Positions 7,253 to 12,919 of a stretch of DNA of 15,221 bases are shown here, one piece after another. The DNA is from JAZDLC01 sp043802345. GTDB lineage: Bacteria > Planctomycetota > B15-G4 > JADJEK01. The notes under the pieces were generated by a model that was given only the letters and a program-made list of their open reading frames with translations, searched no databases and was not told the origin of the DNA. The stretch covers positions 1 through 15,221 of the forward strand of contig JAZDLC010000047.1 in NCBI GenBank assembly GCA_043802345.1, read 5' to 3'. The position numbers were made by a program, and so were the translations under genes. Each line of letters starts with the position of its first letter. Within the stretch, counting starts at the first letter, position 1.

Positions 7253-8286
7253 GGAGTCTCGGACCTCCGCGCCTCGGCGAGCGTGAATGTGCGCAAGGAT
7301 GTCCGGCCGCCCCTCACGTACCGAACGCTCATGCTCTTGCCGCTCGGCAGCATGGCCACCGCGTTGGCCCAACTGGTGTAGGTCTCGATGCGGGTGCCGT
7401 TTACGCCGACGATTCGGTCTCCCTGGCGCAAGCCCACCTTGGAGGCGGGAGAACCCCGGACCACGTTCCGAATCAACACACCGCCTTCCTTGTCGGTCTT
7501 CTGCTCGATGACGAGTCCGCTGTAGCCCGGCTCGACCACGTCACCCGCGATGAGCTGCGGCAGGAACCTCTGGATCTGGTCGGCCGGGATCGTGTACCCC
7601 ACGCCGACGCTGATCCGCTCGTTGTTCAGCGTGGAGATCAGGCCGTTGATGCCGATCACCCGACCGTCGAGGTCGAACAACGGCCCTCCCGAGTTGCCCG
7701 GATTGATCTCCGCGTCGGTCTGGATGGCGTTGTCGTACCGGTACGTTCCGCCGGCCACCCGGCCCATTCCGGAGACGATGCCGAGCGTTGCGATCGGTTG
7801 CCCGTCCGCTCCCAGGCCCCGGGGATTCCCGGCGGCGACGGCCCACTGGCCGGGGCGCACATTCGATGTCTTCGCGAAGTCCGCTGGCAAGAGCCCGGCG
7901 CTCCTGACCCGCAGCAGCGCGAAGTCGTAGAGCGGCATCGAGCTGAAGAGCTCCGCCTCCACCGGTTCACCGCCCGGCAGGATCACCACGATCCGCGACG
8001 CCTGGGCGATCACATGGACATTCGTGAAGACCTTGCCGTCCCTGGAGACGATCACCCCGGAACCCTGCCCGCTCTCCACCTCGACGGTCTCCCCGTTGAT
8101 CTCCTTCTCCTCGTAGCGGATCACCGCTACGGTCGACTGGCGCAGCTTCTCCACCAGGCGAATCATCGACCGTTCGACCTTCTCCGCCTCCTTCAGGACG
8201 GTCTCGTCGGACAGTTCCTCCTGCGCCGGGCCGGGTCCGGCCAGGGGCCCGAAGAGTACCAGACTGAAAAAGAGCAGGGTGCGCAT
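7249..8286 (-). CDS. htrA: HtrA/DegP-type serine protease with one PDZ domain
   Basis: This is an envelope quality-control protease of 345 residues. A signal peptide (MRTLLFFSLVLFGPLAGPGPA) directs export. A charged helix at 25-50 precedes the trypsin-like domain. The catalytic triad is complete: His91 in FTNVHVIA, Asp121 in PLYDFALL, Ser199 in NPGNSGGPLF. A single PDZ domain follows (about 255-337; GVLIRNVVRGSPASKVGLRQ and GDRIVGVNG), so it is of the DegS/one-PDZ type rather than the two-PDZ DegP type. No membrane anchor is visible beyond the signal peptide. It starts 19 nt after the methionine aminopeptidase gene and overlaps the pseudoprotease gene by 4 nt, so the three are almost certainly co-transcribed. 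Purine-rich AGGGAAG lies upstream of the ATG at wide spacing. Confidence 0.95.
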   Translation of the reverse strand: MRTLLFFSLVLFGPLAGPGPAQEELSDETVLKEAEKVERSMIRLVEKLRQSTVAVIRYEEKEINGETVEVESGQGSGVIVSRDGKVFTNVHVIAQASRIVVILPGGEPVEAELFSSMPLYDFALLRVRSAGLLPADFAKTSNVRPGQWAVAAGNPRGLGADGQPIATLGIVSGMGRVAGGTYRYDNAIQTDAEINPGNSGGPLFDLDGRVIGINGLISTLNNERISVGVGYTIPADQIQRFLPQLIAGDVVEPGYSGLVIEQKTDKEGGVLIRNVVRGSPASKVGLRQGDRIVGVNGTRIETYTSWANAVAMLPSGKSMSVRYVRGGRTSLRTFTLAEARRSETP

Positions 8287-8305
8287 ACGAGCTCTACTTC
8301 CCTGG

Positions 8306-9244
8306 TCAGTCCGTGGTGACGGTTCCGGCCGGATCAGGCCAGGGTCTGGCGGCTGCGGTGAGAACCTCCGCGCCCGAGTCGGTGATGTGCAGGGTGTGCT
8401 CGAACTGGGACACCAGGCGGCCCTTCTTCTCGCAGAGCGGCGGGAAGGAGATCAGTTGATGGGCCATGTTCATGGCGTTCAGGGTGTCCGCCACCTGCTG
8501 GAGCGGGAAGAGCTGGACCAGGTCGCGGCTGCCGAACGGCAGGCCCCGGAATTCCGAGATCGCGGCCAGTACCTTCGGATGGGCTCCCCTGGCCTTCTTG
8601 CCTGACTTCTTCGCCATGAACACGTGCGCGTCTCCCCTTTCCTCGATCATCCCCTCGCCGTCGGTGGCGAACGGCTCGATGGCCACGAAGGTGTTCGCCT
8701 TCAGACGGCCACGGCCCGAGGGGACGTTCGGAATCTGGGGCGCCTTGTGGATGCACCACCGGTCCACGCCATGCCCGGTCAGGTTGCGAATCGGGTTCAG
8801 CCCCCTGGCGGTGATCGCCTGATGGATGGCCCGGCCGACTTCCGCCACCTCCACCTCCGGGCCGGCGACCGAGATGGCGGCGTCGAGCGCCTCCTTCGCG
8901 GCCAGCAGCAGATTCTCGTGCCTGCCGTCCGCGGACAGGTCGACCGTCACGGCGGTGTCGGCCATGTGCCCATCCACATGGACGCCGATGTCCGCCTTGA
9001 CCACGTCTCCTTCCTCGAACTCGGTCGGGTCGCCGATGTAGGGACAGTAGTGCGCCGCGATCTCGTTCCTCGAAATCTGCAGCGGGAAGGCCGCCCGGCC
9101 GCCCATCTCGGCGATCCGCTCGTGTCCCGCCAGGGCCACGTCGATCAGCCGCGCTCCCGGCTGAATGAGCGACGCAACCAGCCCGCGCACATGCCCGGCG
9201 ATGGCGCATGCGTCCCGGACCTTCTGCATGTCGACTGCTGTCAT
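8306..9244 (-). CDS. map: Type II methionine aminopeptidase (archaeal/eukaryotic class)
   Basis: This M24-family metalloenzyme removes the initiator methionine from new proteins in the cytoplasm. It has 312 residues. All five metal ligands are in place: Asp85 and Asp96 (KADIGVHVDGHMADTA), His158 (LTGHGV), Glu190 (AIEPFAT) and Glu282 (SQFEHTLHIT). His65 (AAHYCPYIGD) and His166 (IHKAPQIPNV) are also as expected. It belongs to type II, not the usual bacterial type I: a helical insert of about 70 residues (205-278, containing LPFGSRDL) separates the fourth and fifth ligands, as in archaeal enzymes. The ATG at 9244 is used; its ribosome site is weak. The frame stays open upstream but without family sequence. 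It heads the HtrA operon. Other M24 peptidases are less likely, given the insert and IPNV motif. Confidence 0.92.
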   Translation of the reverse strand: MTAVDMQKVRDACAIAGHVRGLVASLIQPGARLIDVALAGHERIAEMGGRAAFPLQISRNEIAAHYCPYIGDPTEFEEGDVVKADIGVHVDGHMADTAVTVDLSADGRHENLLLAAKEALDAAISVAGPEVEVAEVGRAIHQAITARGLNPIRNLTGHGVDRWCIHKAPQIPNVPSGRGRLKANTFVAIEPFATDGEGMIEERGDAHVFMAKKSGKKARGAHPKVLAAISEFRGLPFGSRDLVQLFPLQQVADTLNAMNMAHQLISFPPLCEKKGRLVSQFEHTLHITDSGAEVLTAAARPWPDPAGTVTTD

Positions 9245-9314
9245 CTGGCGCCGTTCCGCATCCTGTCCAGTGTGGTTCTGCCTGGGATCTGATTGTTGCA
9301 CGTTATAGCCTAGC

Positions 9315-9333
9315 GCCAGGCGCCCTGGCTTTT
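9315..9333 (+). terminator. Terminator-like hairpin in the permease leader (possible attenuator)
   Basis: GCCAGG (9315-9320) pairs with CCTGGC (9324-9329) around a 3-nt loop and is followed by TTTT (9330-9333). It lies 54 nt before the permease start. No plus-strand gene precedes it, so it may attenuate permease transcription. Its 5' arm region (9313-9319) is also complementary to CTGGCGC at 9245-9251, a possible alternative pairing. The stem is short, so confidence is limited. Confidence 0.35.
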
Positions 9334-9386
9334 CCGGGTTTACCACGGCGTATGAAAGAAGGCGGGTTTGTTCCGTCCGGAGCGAT

Positions 9387-10739
9387 ATGGACCTGTTGAC
9401 ACGGCGATTTCGGCTGCGGGAGGCGGGAACTACCGTCCGCACGGAGTCCCTGGCCGGTCTGACCACCTTCCTGACCCTTTCGTACATTCTCTTCGTGCAG
9501 CCCGGCGTCATGGCCGCGGCTGGAATCCCGATCGGGACGGCCCTGTTCGCCACCTGCGTCGCCTCGGCGATTGGCTGCGTGTTGATGGGGCTGCTGGCGA
9601 ACTATCCGATCGCCCTGGCTCCGGCCATGGGGCACAACTTCTTCTTCGCCTTCGTGGTCTGCGCTCCCGTGGCCACGGGGGGGCTGGGCCTGACCTGGCA
9701 GCAGGGGCTGGCGGCGGTGTTTCTCTCCGGCACGCTGTTCATGCTGCTGGCGCTGGTGCGCTTTCGGGAAATGGTGATCCGGGCCATTCCGGACTCCCTG
9801 AAGCACGCGATCGCCGCCGGGATCGGCCTGCTGGTCGCCATGCTCGGTCTCTTGTGGGGCGGGCTGGTGGTCGACTCAAAGGCCACGCTGGTCCAGCTCG
9901 GGGACCTCTCCTCGCCGGTGGCACGGTTGACCCTGCTCGGCCTCGCGGTGGTGCTGCTGCTGGTCGCCCTGCGGGTGCGGGCCGCCCTGTTCCTCGGCAT
10001 TCTGGCCAGCCTCGGCGCGGGCCTGGTTTCCGGCGTGATCCAGTGGCCGGAGCGCTGGATCGAAACCGGATTCGTCCATGCGCCGGTCCTCGGCCAGCTC
10101 GACTTCTCCGGGCTGCTCTCCTCCCCGCGGGCGCTGGAAGCGCTCTTCGTGCTGTTCTTTCTCGACGTGTTCGACACGGTGGGAACGCTGGTGGGCGTCG
10201 GCGCCAGGGCCGGACTGCTGAAGGACGGGGAACTGCCCCGCGCCGGCCGCGCGCTCTTCGCGGACGCGGCGGCGACAGTGGTCGGCGCTTCCCTGGGAAC
10301 GTCGACGGTGACCAGCTACGTGGAAAGCGCGGCGGGTGTCCAGGCCGGGGGGCGCACCGGCCTGACGACTCTCGTCACCGCGCTGCTGTTCCTGCTGGCG
10401 CTGCCGTTCGCCCCGTTGATCGAGGTCGTGGGGAAGGGGGTCACGGCAGGCGGCGTGACCTTCTACCCGGTGCTGGTGCCGACCCTGATCGCGGTGGGGG
10501 CGCTCATGGTTCAGAGCGCGACAAAGGTGGAGTGGAACGATCCGGCGGTCGCTCTACCCTGCTTCCTGACGCTGGTCATCATTCCGTTCAGCCTCTCCAT
10601 CACCGACGGGATCGCCTTCGGCTTCCTCGGCTTCTCCCTGGTCTCGCTGCTGGTTCGGCAGAGCCCCCGCAGGCACCCGCTCCTGCATCTGATCGCCCTG
10701 CTCTTCCTGCTGCGCTACCTGTTTCTGACGGGACCTTGA
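9387..10739 (+). CDS. Purine permease, AzgA-type (NCS2 family, adenine/guanine/hypoxanthine)
   Basis: This is an inner-membrane transporter of 450 residues that would take up purine bases by proton symport. Family features are clear: an N-terminal TTVRTESLAGLTTFLTLSYI, the transmembrane motif ANYPIALAPAMGHNFFFAF (usually ALAPGMGLNAFFAY in AzgA proteins), the helix-8 region FLDVFDTVGTLVGV, and GTSTVTSYVESAAGVQAGGRTGLT. About 12 hydrophobic segments can be counted. The Met-Gly-His-Asn variant of the first motif may alter base preference (inference). The start at 9387 has GGAG 5 nt upstream. It is divergent from the methionine aminopeptidase operon and about 800 bp before an adenosine deaminase gene, consistent with purine salvage. 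The length and motif order are normal for the family. Confidence 0.93.
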   Translation: MDLLTRRFRLREAGTTVRTESLAGLTTFLTLSYILFVQPGVMAAAGIPIGTALFATCVASAIGCVLMGLLANYPIALAPAMGHNFFFAFVVCAPVATGGLGLTWQQGLAAVFLSGTLFMLLALVRFREMVIRAIPDSLKHAIAAGIGLLVAMLGLLWGGLVVDSKATLVQLGDLSSPVARLTLLGLAVVLLLVALRVRAALFLGILASLGAGLVSGVIQWPERWIETGFVHAPVLGQLDFSGLLSSPRALEALFVLFFLDVFDTVGTLVGVGARAGLLKDGELPRAGRALFADAAATVVGASLGTSTVTSYVESAAGVQAGGRTGLTTLVTALLFLLALPFAPLIEVVGKGVTAGGVTFYPVLVPTLIAVGALMVQSATKVEWNDPAVALPCFLTLVIIPFSLSITDGIAFGFLGFSLVSLLVRQSPRRHPLLHLIALLFLLRYLFLTGP

Positions 10740-10866
10740 GACCGGGCAGATTTTCTGCGAACTCTCCGCGTGTTCGCGCGTCCCACCCTGTACCCCACGT
10801 TTCTCTGGTCACCTCTTCCGTCCCGAGAGGGGATGGGCACAACCCAGTCATCATTGATCAGGCACC

Positions 10867-10884
10867 GGTTCCGCAATCGGAACC
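10867..10884. repeat. Perfect 7-bp inverted repeat (stem-loop)
   Basis: GGTTCCG (10867-10873) pairs with CGGAACC (10878-10884) around the loop CAAT. There is no T-run. It sits in the middle of the gene-free stretch after the permease gene and could be an RNA stem or a protein-binding palindrome. Confidence 0.35.
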
Positions 10885-10989
10885 ATGGGATGAGCACCCT
10901 AGGGAGACAGGACGCGGGCCGGTGTCTTCTGATCAAGCATAGTCATGGTCGGGAGAAGGCTCCGCCGGCTGGATTCCCCCCATGTTGCG

Positions 10990-11029
10990 GGCCGTTCGTC
11001 GCCGCTTGCGGTGGCGAGCGGCCTTCTTT
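10990..11029 (+). terminator. Intrinsic terminator (16-bp stem, T-rich tail)
   Basis: The 16-nt arms at 10990-11005 and 11008-11023 pair along their whole length (13 Watson-Crick pairs and 3 G-U), closing on a CUUG-type turn. TTCTTT (11024-11029) follows. This is the best intrinsic terminator in the window. It lies 250 bp after the permease stop and only 58 nt before the lipoprotein start, so it either ends a long permease transcript or small RNA, or attenuates the lipoprotein gene. Confidence 0.75.
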
Positions 11030-11086
11030 AGTCTGCTCCTCGAAGCATGACTCGGATGATCGACTCGTATCGATGGAGGATTCCCC

Positions 11087-11443
11087 TTGAAGATTCTCGC
11101 TCAGTTTGCGGTCCTGTCCGCCCTGTTCCTGTGTGCAACCGGTTGCACCTTCTCCAGCAAGGCCACCGACTTCAACGGCCTGCCCGGCGACGGTGGAAAG
11201 GCGGTGACGCACATCAACCACTCCAAGTTCTCGGTGACCTTGTTCTTCGGCTGGTCACAGCTATTGGGTGACGCCTCGCTCCAGGCTGTTGTGGCGGACA
11301 TGACCGCCGAGGCGAAGGCGGATGGCGCTACCAGCGTGCGAATCGTTCAGTCTGAAGAGTACTTCTACTGGTTGCCTGCGGCCTCAACCTTCTTCATCCT
11401 GGTCCCGCAGATGACGACCGTCGCCGCGGACTACACTCACTGA
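11087..11443 (+). CDS. Small predicted lipoprotein of unknown function
   Basis: The product is 118 residues and begins at a TTG codon with GGAGGA 6 nt upstream, a strong ribosome site that decides the start. A lipoprotein signal peptide is visible: Lys2, the hydrophobic core ILAQFAVLSALFL, and Ala-Thr-Gly-Cys with Cys20 as the probable lipidated residue (Leu at -3 is replaced by Ala). The mature part of about 98 residues has HINHSKFSVTLFFGWSQLLG, an amphipathic helix DASLQAVVADMTAEAKADGA, and a hydrophobic end YFYWLPAASTFFILVPQMTT. No family is recognised; the compact alpha/beta pattern resembles small envelope lipoproteins generally. Strong hairpins on both sides suggest its own transcript, though it sits between two purine-salvage genes. 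Confidence 0.75.
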   Translation: MKILAQFAVLSALFLCATGCTFSSKATDFNGLPGDGGKAVTHINHSKFSVTLFFGWSQLLGDASLQAVVADMTAEAKADGATSVRIVQSEEYFYWLPAASTFFILVPQMTTVAADYTH

Positions 11444-11468
11444 CCCGCGCCTCATCCTGAGACTTCAG

Positions 11469-11511
11469 AACGCCGGCATCTGGCCCTCGAGAGGGGTCGG
11501 GGCTGGCGTTT
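11469..11511 (+). terminator. Terminator-like stem-loop after the lipoprotein gene
   Basis: AACGCCGGC (11469-11477) pairs with GCTGGCGTT (11502-11510): 9 pairs, one G-U. An inner stem CCCTC (11484-11488) with GAGGG (11491-11495) caps it. Only a short T-run (11509-11511) is present, so termination is probable but not certain. It starts 26 nt after the lipoprotein stop and ends 34 nt before the deaminase start. Confidence 0.5.
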
Positions 11512-11544
11512 CCGTTGCAGAACCGATCGGTGAAGGATTAGAAA

Positions 11545-12810
11545 GTGGGCATGCCGACCGAAGCGACTGACCAGCCTCTGTTCGAGCTGATCCAGGCCCT
11601 GCCGAAAAGCGACCTCCACGTCCATCTGGACGGCTCGCTGCGCCTTGGCACGCTGATCGAACTGGCCCGGGAGCAGCAGGTCGAGCTTCCCTCGTACACG
11701 GAGGAGGGGCTGCGGGAGTTGGTCTTCCGGCCGGCCTACGCCAACCTGACCGAGTACCTGGCGGGGTTCAAGTACACGGTGCCGGCGCTCCAGACCGCCG
11801 AGGCGCTGGAGCGGGCGACGTACGAACTGGCGGAGGATTGCTGGCGGGAGGGGGTCTGCTACATCGAGATTCGCTTTGCTCCCCAGCTGCATGTGCATGG
11901 GAAGCTCTCCCTGCATGCGGTCGTCGATGCGGTGGTCCGGGGCATCAGGCGGGCGGAGGCGGAGTTCAACCAGAGCGAGGCCGTGCGAGCGGGGCGCTTC
12001 CCTCCGTTTCATGGCGCCATCATCTTCTGCGCCATGCGCTTCTTCCGGGCCGGGTTCAGCGGGGGGTACCAGGCCTACTTCTCCGCCAGTCCCTTCTCCC
12101 CGCCTGACGAGGTGTTCCACCGGGCGAGTCTCGACCTGGCCCGGGCGGCGGCCCATTTCAAGAACGAGGTCGGCCTGCCGGTGAGCGGGTTCGATCTGGC
12201 CGGACAGGAGAAGGGGTATCCGGCGGTGCGGCATTTCGAGTCGTTCCAGGCGGCCCACGGTGCGTTCCTCGGCAAGACCGTCCATGCGGGTGAGGACTTC
12301 GGCCCGGAATCGATCTTCCAGGCCATCGGTGACCTGCATGCCGATCGGATCGGGCATGCCACCACGCTGCTCGATCCCTCCGCCGTCACCGATCCAGCGA
12401 TCGAGGATCCCCAGGCCTACATTGAGCGCCTCTGCCAGTACGTGGCCGACCGGCGCATCACGCTCGAGATCTGCCTGACATCGAACCGGCAGACGGTTCC
12501 GGCGCTTCGCGGCGATCTCGCGCAGCACCCGTTCCGGGAGATGGTCAGGCGGCGGCTGTCGACCACGCTCTGCACGGACAACCGTCTGGTGTCGGACACC
12601 ACCGTGACTCGCGAGGTGCTGCTGGCCGTGGAGACCTGTGGGCTGCGGCAGAAGGAACTCCACGATCTGCTGACCTATGGCTTCAAACGCTCGTTCTTCC
12701 CCGGCCCGTACCTCGAGAAGCGGCTCTACGTGCGGCAGGTGCTGGACGTCATGGGCAGGGTGCTCTCGGAGTGGAATGCGAGCCATCCGGATCACTCGTT
12801 CGCAGATTGA
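11545..12810 (+). CDS. add: Adenosine deaminase
   Basis: This zinc hydrolase converts adenosine (and possibly deoxyadenosine or related nucleosides) to inosine in purine salvage, in the cytoplasm. It has 421 residues, longer than the roughly 340 of many bacterial enzymes. The extra length includes a middle insert (about 140-195) and a C-terminal helix. Zinc ligands are His25 and His27 (KSDLHVHLDGSL), His247 (TVHAGED) and Asp345 (CTDNRLVSDTT); Glu250 is the catalytic acid and His271 (DRIGHA) the catalytic histidine. Thr-Asp-Asn-Arg replaces Thr-Asp-Asp-Pro, a variant I recall from actinobacterial-type deaminases. The GTG at 11545 has AAGGA at ideal 7-nt spacing, so it is preferred to the ATG at 11551. 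It follows a purine permease and a lipoprotein gene on the same strand. Confidence 0.93.
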   Translation: MGMPTEATDQPLFELIQALPKSDLHVHLDGSLRLGTLIELAREQQVELPSYTEEGLRELVFRPAYANLTEYLAGFKYTVPALQTAEALERATYELAEDCWREGVCYIEIRFAPQLHVHGKLSLHAVVDAVVRGIRRAEAEFNQSEAVRAGRFPPFHGAIIFCAMRFFRAGFSGGYQAYFSASPFSPPDEVFHRASLDLARAAAHFKNEVGLPVSGFDLAGQEKGYPAVRHFESFQAAHGAFLGKTVHAGEDFGPESIFQAIGDLHADRIGHATTLLDPSAVTDPAIEDPQAYIERLCQYVADRRITLEICLTSNRQTVPALRGDLAQHPFREMVRRRLSTTLCTDNRLVSDTTVTREVLLAVETCGLRQKELHDLLTYGFKRSFFPGPYLEKRLYVRQVLDVMGRVLSEWNASHPDHSFAD

Positions 12811-12853
12811 GGACGCGAAATCGGAGGATTCGGGCCGGCCAGGTCCGTCTGTG

Positions 12854-12882
12854 TGGAAGCGCTTCAAGCGGCCTGCTAGAGT
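12854..12882 (+). promoter_or_regulatory. Candidate promoter of the HEAT/TPR protein gene (extended -10)
   Basis: TGGAAG (12854-12859) and TAGAGT (12877-12882) are spaced by 17 nt, and TG precedes the -10 by one base, giving an extended -10 (TGCTAGAGT). The -35 is a poor match to TTGACA. A perfect palindrome GAAGCGCTTC overlaps the -35 (12856-12865). The start codon lies 38 nt downstream of the -10. Confidence 0.4.
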
Positions 12883-12919
12883 GACCACCTGTACCATTTG
12901 CGGTTCACCGGAGTAGCGC

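Larger units (their letters stand above)
10740..11086 (+). other. Gene-free stretch with several hairpins between permease and lipoprotein genes
   Basis: This 347-bp stretch has no credible gene; an open frame across it lacks codon bias and any family resemblance. It holds a small hairpin GCAGA-TTT-TCTGC (10746-10758) right after the permease stop, a 5-bp stem CCTCT/AGAGG near 10812-10830, a 7-bp stem at 10867-10884, and a strong terminator at 10990-11029. It could be a long 3' untranslated region, a small RNA ending at the terminator, or a regulated leader of the lipoprotein gene. No known riboswitch core was recognised. Confidence 0.4.

Noticed and set aside
9368..10942. A 524-codon plus-strand frame overlapping the permease.
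   Set aside because: The overlapping frame has transmembrane helices and AzgA motifs; this one is Gly/Arg-rich noise.
10770..11090. A 106-codon plus-strand frame in the gap after the permease.
   Set aside because: It has no ribosome site, codon bias or domain, and it runs through a strong terminator hairpin.
12577..12600. Asn346 in adenosine deaminase where many enzymes have a second Asp (Thr-Asp-Asp), at first sight a lost substrate contact.
   Set aside because: The Thr-Asp-Asn-Arg form is one I recall from other bacterial adenosine deaminases and all zinc and catalytic residues are present, so the enzyme is probably active.
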